Assembly: GCF_000230835.1 (NCBI RefSeq)
Contig: NZ_CM001240.1
Span: 1,372,501-1,436,500 of the forward strand
Direction of reading: 5' to 3'
Source: Clostridium sp. DL-VIII
GTDB taxonomy: Bacteria > Bacillota > Clostridia > Clostridiales > Clostridiaceae
DNA length: 64,000 bases
The stretch's first letter is position 1; every line of letters starts with the position of its first letter. The notes under the pieces are model-generated. The model was not told where the DNA came from. It made no database searches and worked only from the letters and a program-made list of their open reading frames with translations. The translations under genes were made by a program, and so were the position numbers. Shown one piece after another: positions 54,342-63,612 of the stretch.

Positions 54342-55232
54342 GTGGTGAGTAGAGTGATAAGAAGAGAAGTTTTAGATGATGGATTTATAATGTCACCGAA
54401 GAATGATTTTGTGTTTAAATTATTATTTGGAGATGTGAAAAATAAGGATTTATTAATAGAATTATTAAATGCTATACTTAAAATGCCACAGGATGAATTA
54501 GAAGATATAGAACTCATTAATACAGAATTATTAAGAGAGTTTGCAGAAGATAGAAAAGGAATATTAGATGTTAGAGCTAAAACTAAAGATGGTGAGCATA
54601 TAGATATAGAAATTCAAGTTTTGTATACGGAGTATATGGCTGAAAGAACTTTGTTTTACTGGAGTAAGATGTATAACGGACAGATAAAATCAGGAGATAC
54701 ATATGATAAGCTAAAAAAATGCATAACAATAAATATAGTAGATTTTAAATGCATAGAAATAAATAAACTTCATACAAGTTTTCATATAACAGAAGATGAG
54801 ACAAATAAAAAATTGACGGATGTATTAGAGATTCATTATCTAGAACTACCAAAATTATTTGATGACAATATTCCCAAAGATGAAGATGAGCCAATTATCC
54901 AATGGATGATGTTTTTACAAGCAAGAAATAAGGAGGCATTTGAAATGTTAGCAGAAAAAAATGAGAAAATAAGAAAAGCCTATAATATTCTTGAGGTCAT
55001 AAGTAAAGATGATAAAGCAAGGGCAGCATATGAATCTAGAGAAGCAGATCTTCATGATCAAATGACAAGACTAAAAAGTGCGAAGGAAGAGGGGATAAAA
55101 GAAGGATTAAAAGAAGCAACAATAAAAAATGCTAAGAACTTTTTAATTATGGGATTAGATGTTGAGATGGTTGCTAAGGGAACAGGATTAAGTGTTGAGG
55201 AAGTTCAGAAAATAAAGAAAGAATTAAATTAA
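54342..55232 (+). CDS. Rpn-family PD-(D/E)XK nuclease (recombination-promoting nuclease/putative transposase)
   Basis: 296 aa or slightly shorter, since several GTG starts (54342, 54345, 54354) share one weak site. SPKNDFVFKLLFGD opens the family; the nuclease core is ILDVRAKTKDGEHIDIEIQV, with the Asp and the ExQ in place of ExK. WSKMYNGQIKSGDTYDKLKKCITINI follows. The tail EEGIKEGLKEATIKNAKNFLIMGLDVEMVAKGTGLSVEEVQKIKK is the common C-terminal helical repeat. These proteins cut DNA and stimulate recombination or act in phage defence. Confidence 0.88.
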   Translation: MVSRVIRREVLDDGFIMSPKNDFVFKLLFGDVKNKDLLIELLNAILKMPQDELEDIELINTELLREFAEDRKGILDVRAKTKDGEHIDIEIQVLYTEYMAERTLFYWSKMYNGQIKSGDTYDKLKKCITINIVDFKCIEINKLHTSFHITEDETNKKLTDVLEIHYLELPKLFDDNIPKDEDEPIIQWMMFLQARNKEAFEMLAEKNEKIRKAYNILEVISKDDKARAAYESREADLHDQMTRLKSAKEEGIKEGLKEATIKNAKNFLIMGLDVEMVAKGTGLSVEEVQKIKKELN

Positions 55233-55244
55233 TTTATAAATGAG

Positions 55245-55290
55245 ACCTCATTTTTGTTAAATTATTACCAGAAATGAGGTTTTATTTTTG
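55245..55290 (+). terminator. Terminator after the Rpn gene
   Basis: ACCTCATTT (55245-55253) and AAATGAGGT (55272-55280), followed by TTTATTTTTG. Part of the repeated block also found at 54052-54085. Confidence 0.65.
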
Positions 55291-55407
55291 AGAAAAAATT
55301 ACTTTGATAAATTAGTAAAATATATGAAGAATGTTTATGATATTGAAAGAGGATTAAACAAATTAACAGATGGAAGAATAAATTCTACACTTTGGGTAAA
55401 AGTTTGA
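55288..55407 (+). pseudogene. Transposase N-terminal remnant, copy 2
   Basis: 39 codons from TTG 55288: LVKYMKNVYDIERGLNKL and TDGRINSTLWVKV, then a stop. Paralogous to 54094-54273. Confidence 0.6.
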
Positions 55408-55420
55408 AGAGACTTACAAA

Positions 55421-55909
55421 TTGGTTATAATAAATATATACCAATGGTTTTATACTTCAAAGTTTGTTAAAGATTGTGATAAATTAGTGGAATTCGATTT
55501 TACTAACATAAAAAAGCGTCAAAGATATTTTCTGTCAGATATAGGAATGGCAAGTTATGTCTTAAATAAATCCAATATATTATTATCAGAATCAAATGGT
55601 GTATTGAACGAAACTTTTGTTTATCAATGTTTGATTGATAAAATATCAACTGTTCCAATGTTTGCTGTATATGGTGATGGAGAATTAGATTTTGTTTATA
55701 GGAATAGAGAAAATGGATATGTTTACGGTATAGAAGTCAAAGCAGGAAAAAAACCAGGAAAAACTATAACTAAGTCATTAAATAATGGGAAAATAAATTT
55801 TGTTATTTATCTTAAAGGGTTAACAGAAGGTGGAGTAGCAAATAAAATATATACAATTCCAATATATTTATTTCCACGATTTGAGTTTGAAGATATTAAA
55901 AATATTTAG
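55421..55909 (+). pseudogene. C-terminal fragment of a DUF4143-type ATPase
   Basis: 162 codons. RYFLSDIGMASYVL, GVLNETFVYQCLID and GELDFVYRNRENGYVYGIEVKAGKKPG match the C-terminal DUF4143 nuclease-like part of AAA+/DUF4143 proteins, with Asp and ExK-like residues. The N-terminal ATPase half (about 230 residues) is missing; the sequence upstream is a transposase remnant. TTG 55421 has no SD, so it is probably not translated. Confidence 0.75.
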
Positions 55910-55922
55910 TTGTAAAAATTGT

Positions 55923-55950
55923 AAGGCTATAGGTATTTCATATAGCCTTT
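55923..55950 (+). terminator. Terminator-like hairpin
   Basis: AAGGCTATA (55923-55931) pairs with TATAGCCTT (55941-55949), 14 nt after the DUF4143 fragment. Confidence 0.6.
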
Positions 55951-56047
55951 AGTCCATATGCAATAATAATTATTTTAAATGAGATAGAAATTGTCTATAA
56001 TAATATATAATGATAGTAAAGCTAACCTAAGGGAGCAGGTGGGATGA

Positions 56048-57727
56048 TTGAGAAAAGGAATACAAATAGGAATATCAGATTTTAAGAAACTAATAGAGGA
56101 AAACTATTATTTCGTAGATAAAAGTTTATTAATACAAGAATTTATAGAAAATGGTGCAGATATAGTATTAACGCCTAGACCAAGAAGATTTGGAAAAACA
56201 TTAAATTTAAGCATGTTAAGATACTTCTTCGATATAGGAAGTAAGAAAGATTCTAAGGATTTATTTAGAGGACTGAAGATAGAAAATGAAAAAAAGATAA
56301 TGGAACTTCAAGGAGAGTATCCGGTAATTTTTATTACATTTAAGAACCAAAAACATTTGTCTTATGAAGATTTTAAAACTGGAATACAGATGTTGCTATC
56401 TAATCTATATAAAGAACATGAATATCTACTAGAAAGCGATAAATTATCCGAGTTTGATAAAGCAGATTTTAAAGAAATAATATCTAGAAAAGCTCCAGTA
56501 GGAATTTTTTCTGAGGGTATAAGCAATCTTATGATGTACATGAATAAGCATTATGGGAAAAAGGTAATGCTATTTATAGATGAATATGATGTACCTATTC
56601 AAGAAGCGTATATACGTGGATTTTATGATGATATGATTGTATTAATGAGAAATTTATTAACATCTGCACTTAAAGATAATATATATTTAGAAAAGGCAAT
56701 GATAACAGGTATACTTCGAGTTGCAAAAAAAAGCATTTTTTCAGGACTTAATAATTTGCAGGTAAATACTATATTAGGCTTTAAATTTAATGATAAATTT
56801 GGATTTACAGAAGCAGAAGTAAAAGAGTTCTTAGGTTATTATGATTTAAGTGATAAAAATGAAGAAATAAAAAATTGGTACAATGGATATATTTTTGGTG
56901 GTCAAGTAATATATAATCCTTGGTCAGTTTTAAATTATATTGATAACTATGAAGTTGGTTTTATGCCATATTGGATTAACAGCAGTAGCAATGATTTAGT
57001 AAAGAGGTTACTTCTTAAAGGAAATAGGAGTATGAAGCTTGAACTTGAGGCACTAATTAAAGGAAATACAATAAGTAAAACAATTGATGATAACATAGTT
57101 ATGTCAGAAGTTGAAGATTCTAATGAAAATATTTGGAGCTTTTTACTTATGAGTGGGTATTTAAAAGCTTTAAAAACGGAAAATATAGAGGGGATGCTAA
57201 ATTGTAAGCTCAAAATTCCTAATAAGGAAGTTTTAATATTCTATAAAAATTTAATTGAAAAGTGGTTCAAAGAAGCGAGTAATAATGAATATTATAATAC
57301 AATGCTGGATACATTAACAAATGGAAATATAAAAGTGTTCGAAGGTATATTTAAAGAATTTGTAATTAATAATTTAAGCTATTTTGATATATCAGGAAAA
57401 GAACCTGAAAGAGTATATCATGCTTTTGTACTTGGAATGCTTGTATCACTTTCTAATGAATATGAAGTTAACTCTAACAAAGAAAGTGGATATGGAAGAT
57501 ATGATGTTATTATAATACCTAAAGATATTTCTAAAATAGGAATTATTATTGAATTTAAGAAAATCGATTATTTCTTGGATGACACTATAGAAAAAGCAAC
57601 AAAAGAAGCATTAAAGCAAATTGATGAAAAAAGATATGAAACAGAGTTAGTGCAAAAAGGTATAAATAATATACTAAAGCTTGCCATTGTATTTAAAGGA
57701 AAAGAAATTAAGGTTACTCAAGGCTAA
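56048..57727 (+). CDS. AAA-ATPase-like protein with C-terminal PD-(D/E)XK nuclease domain
   Basis: 559 aa, TTG start. ISDFKKLIEENYYFVDKSLLIQEF and the Walker A-like RPRRFGKTLNLSML open the AAA-ATPase-like family; Walker B is KVMLFIDEYDVPI. WYNGYIFGGQVIYNPWSVLNYI follows. The C-terminal nuclease-like domain has GYGRYDVIIIPKDISKIGIIIEFKK (Asp and ExK) and ALKQIDEKRYE. Members are common in accessory islands and suspected of a defence or selfish role. A terminator follows at 57740. Confidence 0.88.
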   Translation: MRKGIQIGISDFKKLIEENYYFVDKSLLIQEFIENGADIVLTPRPRRFGKTLNLSMLRYFFDIGSKKDSKDLFRGLKIENEKKIMELQGEYPVIFITFKNQKHLSYEDFKTGIQMLLSNLYKEHEYLLESDKLSEFDKADFKEIISRKAPVGIFSEGISNLMMYMNKHYGKKVMLFIDEYDVPIQEAYIRGFYDDMIVLMRNLLTSALKDNIYLEKAMITGILRVAKKSIFSGLNNLQVNTILGFKFNDKFGFTEAEVKEFLGYYDLSDKNEEIKNWYNGYIFGGQVIYNPWSVLNYIDNYEVGFMPYWINSSSNDLVKRLLLKGNRSMKLELEALIKGNTISKTIDDNIVMSEVEDSNENIWSFLLMSGYLKALKTENIEGMLNCKLKIPNKEVLIFYKNLIEKWFKEASNNEYYNTMLDTLTNGNIKVFEGIFKEFVINNLSYFDISGKEPERVYHAFVLGMLVSLSNEYEVNSNKESGYGRYDVIIIPKDISKIGIIIEFKKIDYFLDDTIEKATKEALKQIDEKRYETELVQKGINNILKLAIVFKGKEIKVTQG

Positions 57728-57739
57728 AATATAGAATTT

Positions 57740-57775
57740 ATAAGGTGGTTTAGAAAAAGACTACCTTATTTTTAT
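57740..57775 (+). terminator. Intrinsic terminator
   Basis: ATAAGGTGGT (57740-57749) pairs with ACTACCTTAT (57760-57769) with one G-U pair, followed by TTTTATTTG. The rest of the gap to 58061 is AT-rich without a gene. Confidence 0.75.
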
Positions 57776-58061
57776 TTGTTAGTCTTTTCTGATTATAATG
57801 AAAAATTTAATTAAATTATGACGTTTATTTTTTTACGGATAACTATAGTAGTAGAAAAAGTAAAAATTAAACGATACTTTTAGAAATACTATTTAAGTAT
57901 AAGAATAGGATGTTACTCATATTGATACACTAGCTAATAAATAACAGTACTCGATTCTTGTATTTATGATATAATTAATTAAAATTCTAGATACTTTTTT
58001 TATAAAAGAGATGTAGAATACATAGAATGTTTAACGTTAACATAAAAAAGGGAGAACGAAT

Positions 58062-58571
58062 ATGAAAAAGAATAATTATTTATCAACAATTTTAATTCTG
58101 GTAACTACTGTATTTAGTTTTTATATTATAGGGAAAAACTTTTTTTCTCAGGTAGATCAGGGAGGGATTAAAACAGCTTTACCACTTCTGATTCCAGCAT
58201 TAATTTTAATTATTCCTTTAATGGCACTGCTTATAATGATGATAGTTAGAGAAGTTAAGTATGGAAAGCTTCTTGCTGATGGAGTAAAAAGCGTTGGAAT
58301 TATAAAAAAATCAACACAGACAGGAAATTATATAAGAAAACGACCAGAAGTAAAATTTGAGCTTACTGTTTTAGAAGAAGATGGTGCTGAGTTCAATGGA
58401 GAAGTAATAGCAACTGTTCATTCAGGCGAATTAGAATTTCTTAAAGAGGGGGAACCAATTCCTATTATCTACAATATCAATGATAAAAAGCAGATATATG
58501 TTGATAGAAAACCAAATATAAATAAGCTTAAAGAGCAAATTAATAAGTATAGAACAAAAAAACAATATTAA
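58062..58571 (+). CDS. DUF3592-like membrane protein
   Basis: 169 aa. Two membrane helices (TILILVTTVFSFYIIGKNFF and LPLLIPALILIIPLMALLIMMIV) precede a small beta domain with GVKSVGIIKKSTQTGNYI, KFELTVLEEDG and YNINDKKQIYV, the layout of DUF3592 proteins. The SD AAGGGAG is good. Function unknown; single-gene unit. Confidence 0.8.
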   Translation: MKKNNYLSTILILVTTVFSFYIIGKNFFSQVDQGGIKTALPLLIPALILIIPLMALLIMMIVREVKYGKLLADGVKSVGIIKKSTQTGNYIRKRPEVKFELTVLEEDGAEFNGEVIATVHSGELEFLKEGEPIPIIYNINDKKQIYVDRKPNINKLKEQINKYRTKKQY

Positions 58572-58709
58572 ATAGCTTAAATAATATTAAAAATAAATTT
58601 TTAGTATAGACAGCATGATTTTTAGCAAATACTAGCTTTATATGAAATACATAATAAAGCAAAGGAAGGAGTTAAAATCAGCATATTTTATGCGGATTTT
58701 TATGAAAAG

Positions 58710-59732
58710 ATGTTTATACCTAAAAGAATTATATTTGAAAAGGATTCATTGAATTATGAAACAGCTCAGAATATTTTAAATAAGTTTAAAGATAGAAATG
58801 ATATTGAAATTATTAATTTGACTTCTAATAAATTGAAGCAGCACATTCCAGGAGAGGATTTTTATTCTCAATATAGGGAAGGGAAAAAGACATTAGTGGT
58901 TGGAATAAAAAAAAGCTTAAAATTTCAATCCTGCAAGCCATCAGCTCATTATCAGTTACCATTAGTATCTGGATGCATTGGACAATGTGAATATTGTTAT
59001 TTGAATACAAAGCTTGGTGATAAGCCCTTTGTAAAAGTTCATGTTAATATTGAGGAGATCCTTGCTCAGGCTCAAAGGTATATGAGTGAAAGAGGTAAAG
59101 ATATAACCATATTTGAAGGAGCTGCTACATCAGATCCTATTCCTGTGGAGCCATATACTCATTCCTTAGAAAGAGCTATAGAGTTTTTTGGAAGCAATGA
59201 CAATGCTAGGTTTAGATTTGTTACTAAATATGATGATGTGGATTCTTTACTTAACTTAAAACATAATGGTCATACAGAAATGAGATTTACTATTAATACT
59301 TCATATGTTATAGATCAATATGAGCATGCAACGGCTTCACGTGATTTAAGGATAGAAGCAAGCATTAAAGCAGCCAAGGCTGGATATCCTATAGGCTTCT
59401 TAATTGCACCTATATTTATATATCCAAATTGGAAGGAAGAATATCATGATTTATTACTAAAATTAAGTAAGAGACTTCCAAAGGATTTGAATTTTCCTGT
59501 TACCTTTGAAATAATATCTCATAGATACACGACTACAGCTAAAAATATAATCCTTAAGGTGTTTCCAGAAACTAAGTTACCAATGAAGGATGAGGAGCGC
59601 AAGTTTAAATATGGGCAGTTTGGATATGGAAAGTATGTATATCAAAAAGAGAATTTAGACGAGATGAAAGAATTTTTTATAAGTGAGATAGACAGACTAT
59701 TTATAAATAAGGAAATTAAATATGTTATTTAA
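58710..59732 (+). CDS. splB: Spore photoproduct lyase
   Basis: 340 aa radical-SAM enzyme that reverses the thymine dimer formed by UV in spores. The iron-sulfur motif CX3CX2C is C89, C93, C96 in GCIGQCEYCYL. Family segments: FIPKRIIFEKDSL at the start, QHIPGEDFYSQYREGKKTLVVG, and MRFTINTSYVIDQYEHAT. Where Bacillus SplB has its H-donor cysteine (CTSD) this protein reads GAATSDP, and C75 lies upstream instead. A strong AAGGAAGGAG site at 58661 sits far ahead of ATG 58710, with 11-12 open in-frame codons between, so the true start may be upstream. Confidence 0.93.
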   Translation: MFIPKRIIFEKDSLNYETAQNILNKFKDRNDIEIINLTSNKLKQHIPGEDFYSQYREGKKTLVVGIKKSLKFQSCKPSAHYQLPLVSGCIGQCEYCYLNTKLGDKPFVKVHVNIEEILAQAQRYMSERGKDITIFEGAATSDPIPVEPYTHSLERAIEFFGSNDNARFRFVTKYDDVDSLLNLKHNGHTEMRFTINTSYVIDQYEHATASRDLRIEASIKAAKAGYPIGFLIAPIFIYPNWKEEYHDLLLKLSKRLPKDLNFPVTFEIISHRYTTTAKNIILKVFPETKLPMKDEERKFKYGQFGYGKYVYQKENLDEMKEFFISEIDRLFINKEIKYVI

Positions 59733-60030
59733 ATTTGTAAGAAATTATATGTAAGCTATAGATTAACAAGGATAGTAGTTTTTCTGCTAAATTACTATAG
59801 AATATGGTTGTAAACTTTAGGGATACAGAAGTTTACAGCTATATTTTAAAAGTAATACTGGCACAAGGCTACTATTTTTGCATTAGGGCTGCTAATTTTT
59901 CATACAAAATAAAATTGCTGGTTATAATACTAAAGATAATAGGATTTTATAGTAAGCTTCTTATAATAGATTTTCTAAATCATATAAGAATTAATTCGTA
60001 TAAAAATTATAAGAATTATCTAAAAAAGTC

Positions 60031-60059
60031 TTGACTATGTGAATATGGAGGAATATACT
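60031..60059 (+). promoter_or_regulatory. Sigma-A promoter of cysK
   Basis: TTGACT (60031-60036) and TATACT (60054-60059) with a 17-bp spacer, about 53 bp before the cysK ATG. The preceding gap (59733-60030) has only a chance 76-codon frame. Confidence 0.75.
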
Positions 60060-60111
60060 AATAACATAGTAAACAGATAAGAATTATACGGAAACTGAAG
60101 GAGTGGTTTAA

Positions 60112-61047
60112 ATGTCAAAGATATATAAGAATTTAGCTGAATTAGTAGGAAGAACACCATTATTAGAAGTAGCAAACTATAGTGCAGGAAAAGATTTGAA
60201 AGCAACTATATTAACTAAATTAGAATATTTTAATCCAGCAGGAAGCGTTAAAGATAGAATTGCAAAGGCTATGATTGAAGACGCTGAAAAGAAAGGCGTA
60301 CTAAAGCCAGGATCAGTAATAATTGAACCAACTAGTGGTAACACAGGAATCGGAGTTGCATCTGTAGGTACTGCAAAAGGTTATAAAGTTATAATTGTTA
60401 TGCCGGAAACAATGAGTGTAGAAAGACGTAGTCTTATAAAAGCTTATGGTGCAGAAATAGTTTTAACAGAAGGAGCTAAAGGAATGAAAGGAGCAATTGC
60501 TAAAGCTGATGAATTAGCAAGTGAAACTCCAAATTCATTTATACCAGGACAATTCGTAAATCCAGCTAATCCTGAAATACACAAAAATACAACAGGACCT
60601 GAAATTTGGGAAGATACAGATGGAAAAGTTGATATATTTGTTGCAGGTGTAGGAACAGGTGGAACTGTAACAGGTGTTGGAGAATATTTAAAATCTCAAA
60701 ATCCGAACGTTAAGATTGTAGCAGTAGAGCCAGCAGATTCACCAGTATTATCTGAAGGTAAATCAGGCCCACACAAAATACAAGGCATTGGTGCAGGATT
60801 TGTTCCAGATGTTTTAAACACTAAAATATATGATGAAATAATAACAGTAAAAAATGAAGATGCATTTACAGGATCTAGAGAGTTATCTAAAAAAGAAGGA
60901 TTACTTGTTGGAATTTCTTCAGGAGCTGCTATATTTGCCGCAACTGAACTTGCAAAACGTCCAGAAAACGCTGGAAAGACAATAGTAGCATTATTACCTG
61001 ATACAGGAGAACGTTACTTATCAACTGCTTTATTTGAAGAAAAATAA
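60112..61047 (+). CDS. cysK: Cysteine synthase A (O-acetylserine sulfhydrylase)
   Basis: 311 aa PLP enzyme making cysteine from O-acetylserine and sulfide. The PLP lysine is in [16 protein letters not shown], the substrate loop is [11 protein letters not shown], the phosphate-binding [15 protein letters not shown], and the C-terminal GISSGAA. Length is standard. SD AAGGAG. It is a single-gene unit with its own promoter (60031) and terminator (61098). Confidence 0.96.
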   Translation: MSKIYKNLAELVGRTPLLEVANYSAGKDLKATILTKLEYFNPAGSVKDRIAKAMIEDAEKKGVLKPGSVIIEPTSGNTGIGVASVGTAKGYKVIIVMPETMSVERRSLIKAYGAEIVLTEGAKGMKGAIAKADELASETPNSFIPGQFVNPANPEIHKNTTGPEIWEDTDGKVDIFVAGVGTGGTVTGVGEYLKSQNPNVKIVAVEPADSPVLSEGKSGPHKIQGIGAGFVPDVLNTKIYDEIITVKNEDAFTGSRELSKKEGLLVGISSGAAIFAATELAKRPENAGKTIVALLPDTGERYLSTALFEEK

Positions 61048-61097
61048 AATATGATTGTAAAGAGATTAAAGAATCATTAAATATATATAAGTATTAG

Positions 61098-61136
61098 AGG
61101 TGTTGTGCCAGAAATTAGCACAGTACCTTTTTTTTA
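61098..61136 (+). terminator. Intrinsic terminator of cysK
   Basis: AGGTGTTGTGC (61098-61108) pairs with GCACAGTACCT (61118-61128), 11 bp with two G-U pairs, followed by eight T. Confidence 0.88.
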
Positions 61137-61282
61137 TTTGCATGGAAAGTTATAGAATTATATTAGACTGGAAAATTCATAAAATAAGGAGCTAGGCAGG
61201 TTTTTATTGACAATTTACAATGAACAATTGAGAAGTAGCATAGAGACTTTTTATTGTATATGGCATTAAGTAATTAATTAAG

Positions 61283-61310
61283 TTGAAGATAAAAAAAATT
61301 CTGATATAAT
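61283..61310 (+). promoter_or_regulatory. Promoter of the nad operon
   Basis: TTGAAG (61283-61288) and consensus TATAAT (61305-61310) with a 16-bp spacer, directly before the palindrome at 61316. Confidence 0.7.
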
Positions 61311-61315
61311 TAAAG

Positions 61316-61339
61316 TTACAGGTGTATATACACTTGTAA
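61316..61339 (+). promoter_or_regulatory. NiaR-like operator of the nad operon
   Basis: A 24-bp palindrome with 11 of 12 pairs matching; core ACAGGTGTATATACACTTGT (61318-61337). It overlaps the expected transcription start, just after the -10 box. The ACAxGTGTA half-site layout resembles targets of NiaR, the niacin-responsive repressor of NAD synthesis in Firmicutes. Confidence 0.72.
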
Positions 61340-61363
61340 TACGAATCGGAAAGAAGTGTAAAT

Positions 61364-62293
61364 ATGAAGGCAGACTTAGTAAACGAAATATTAAAACTGA
61401 AAAAAGAGAAGAATGCAGTTATTCTTGCTCATTATTATCAGCCAGGAATCATACAAGAATTAGCAGATTTTGTAGGGGACTCGTATTATTTAAGTGAAGT
61501 AGCCAGAGATTGCAGCGAGGAAGTTATAATGTTTTGTGGAGTAAGATTTATGGCAGAAAGTGCAAAGATACTATCTCCGCAGAAAACAGTTTTAATGCCA
61601 TGTCCTAGTGCTGGCTGTTCTATGGCAGATATGGCTAGTGGTAAGGCGTTACTAGAACTTAAAGAAAAATATCCTGATGCCTATGTTGTATGTTATATAA
61701 ATTCAACTTACAACGTAAAAGCACATTGTGATGTAGCAGTAACTTCTTCAAGTGCCTTAAAGATATTAAAAAATGTTGAAAATAAACAGATAATGTTTTT
61801 ACCAGATAGAAATTTAGGACAATATGTTTCGGAGTTTTTTCCAGATAAAGAATTTATATTATGGGATGGATTCTGCAGATGCCATAACAAAATAAGCAGG
61901 GAAGACATATTAAAAGTAAAAGCAGAGCATAAGGATGCTAAGGTACTAGTTCATCCTGAATGTCCAAAAGGAATTAGGGATATGGCAGATTATATAGGAA
62001 GTACTAGCGGAATAATAGATTATGCAACTAAAGATACGGGAAGTGAATTTATCATAGGAACAGAAGAAGGGATTTTACATGAACTAAAGAAGAAAAATCC
62101 AAACAAAAGTTTTTTCATTCCTGGAGATAGAATATGTTGCCAGGATATGAAGAAGACAACCCTTGAGAACATATATGATGCCCTATTAAACATGAATAAC
62201 GAAATAACCTTAGATGAAGAAACTAGAATAAAGGCTCTAAGATCTTTAGAAAATATGCATAAACTAGGATCTTTAGAGGCTGTAAATAAGTAA
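61364..62293 (+). CDS. nadA: Quinolinate synthase A
   Basis: 309 aa iron-sulfur enzyme condensing iminoaspartate with dihydroxyacetone phosphate to quinolinate. AVILAHYYQPGIIQELADFVGDS is the first substrate-binding repeat. Candidate cluster cysteines are in LMPCPSAGCSM, WDGFCRCHN and FIPGDRICCQDMK, and HPECPKG is conserved. First gene of nadABC. Confidence 0.96.
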   Translation: MKADLVNEILKLKKEKNAVILAHYYQPGIIQELADFVGDSYYLSEVARDCSEEVIMFCGVRFMAESAKILSPQKTVLMPCPSAGCSMADMASGKALLELKEKYPDAYVVCYINSTYNVKAHCDVAVTSSSALKILKNVENKQIMFLPDRNLGQYVSEFFPDKEFILWDGFCRCHNKISREDILKVKAEHKDAKVLVHPECPKGIRDMADYIGSTSGIIDYATKDTGSEFIIGTEEGILHELKKKNPNKSFFIPGDRICCQDMKKTTLENIYDALLNMNNEITLDEETRIKALRSLENMHKLGSLEAVNK

Positions 62294-62304
62294 GAAGGTT
62301 ATAT

Positions 62305-63612
62305 ATGAATAAATTTGTTGATGTATTAATAGTAGGTTCAGGGGTATCAGGCCTTTATTGTGCATTAAACTTAAATAATAATTTAAATGTCTTAGTTGTA
62401 TGCAAGGATAAAATAGATTGCAGCAATACTTATTTGGCACAAGGAGGAATATCAGTTGCCAGGGATGAAGAGGACATTCCTTTATATATTGAAGATACAT
62501 TAAAAGCAGGACAGTATAAGAATAATTTAGAAGCTGTTAAAGTTCTAGCAGCTGAATCAAGAGTAAATATAAATAAGCTGATAGAAATGGGGCTTTATTT
62601 TGATAGAGATGAGGATGGAAGTTTAAATTATACAAAGGAAGGCGCTCATTCCTTAAATAGGATAGTTCACACAAAGGATAATACAGGAGAGAGCACTGCG
62701 AAAATTTTAATTGAAAAAGTAAAACAAGAGGATAATATAAATGTTTATGAAAATACTTATTTCGTAGATATTATAGAAAAAGAAGGTATATGCATTGGTG
62801 CAGTGCTTATAAGAGAAAATGAGCAGATAAACATTTATGCAAAGGCTGTAGTACTTGCTACTGGAGGCATAGGTGGCTTATATAATAATTCAACAAACCA
62901 AAGAATTTTAACTGGAGATGGAATAGCAGCTGCAGTAAAACATGATATAGAATTAGAAGATATAAATTATATTCAAATTCACCCAACTGCCTTTTATGAG
63001 GAAGAAAAAAATCAAAGAAGATTCTTGATATCTGAATCTTTGAGAGGGGAAGGTGGAATCCTTACTAATGTATATGGAAAAAGGTTTATAAATGAACTTT
63101 TGCCAAGAGATGTGGTATCTCAAGCTGTATATGAGCAAATTAAGGAAACCGAGACGCCTTATGTGAATTTAGATATAAGATTTTTAGGAGAGGATTATAT
63201 AAAAAATAGATTTACTACTATTTATAAAGAATGTTTAAAGAGAGGTACTGATATTACCAAGGATTATATTAAGGTTTCACCTGCTCAACATTTTTTTATG
63301 GGAGGAATAAAGGTAGATCTGAATTCGAAAACCTCCATGGAAAATTTATTTGCAGTAGGTGAAGCAAGCTGTACAGGAGTACATGGAGCTAACAGGCTTG
63401 CGAGTAATTCACTCCTTGAAGGACTTGTATTTTCAAGAAGAGCTGCAAAATTTATCAACAATATTGTGGATAAAATGGAAAATAAAGTTTTAACTGTGGA
63501 TAACTTAAATAAATCTGTAGAAGAAATATCTATTGAGAATAAAGAGCTTGTAAAAGCAGTTATAAGAGAAAGAGGTGGCATATTAGATGATCAATTACTT
63601 AGTTGTAGATAA
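62305..63612 (+). CDS. nadB: L-aspartate oxidase
   Basis: 435 aa flavoprotein oxidising aspartate to iminoaspartate for NadA. FAD motif DVLIVGSGVSGLYCAL at the N-terminus; STYLAQGGISVA-like segment (NTYLAQGGISVA); HPTAFYE; GGIKVDLNSKTSMENLFAVGEASCTGVHGANRLASNSLLEGLVF near the end. It is about 100 residues shorter than E. coli NadB, lacking most of the C-terminal helical domain, as is common in clostridia. It overlaps nadC by 26 nt. Confidence 0.95.
   Translation: MNKFVDVLIVGSGVSGLYCALNLNNNLNVLVVCKDKIDCSNTYLAQGGISVARDEEDIPLYIEDTLKAGQYKNNLEAVKVLAAESRVNINKLIEMGLYFDRDEDGSLNYTKEGAHSLNRIVHTKDNTGESTAKILIEKVKQEDNINVYENTYFVDIIEKEGICIGAVLIRENEQINIYAKAVVLATGGIGGLYNNSTNQRILTGDGIAAAVKHDIELEDINYIQIHPTAFYEEEKNQRRFLISESLRGEGGILTNVYGKRFINELLPRDVVSQAVYEQIKETETPYVNLDIRFLGEDYIKNRFTTIYKECLKRGTDITKDYIKVSPAQHFFMGGIKVDLNSKTSMENLFAVGEASCTGVHGANRLASNSLLEGLVFSRRAAKFINNIVDKMENKVLTVDNLNKSVEEISIENKELVKAVIRERGGILDDQLLSCR

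Noticed and set aside
59804..60034. 76-codon plus-strand frame before cysK
   Set aside because: It has no SD, consists of random AT-rich codons and overlaps the cysK promoter.
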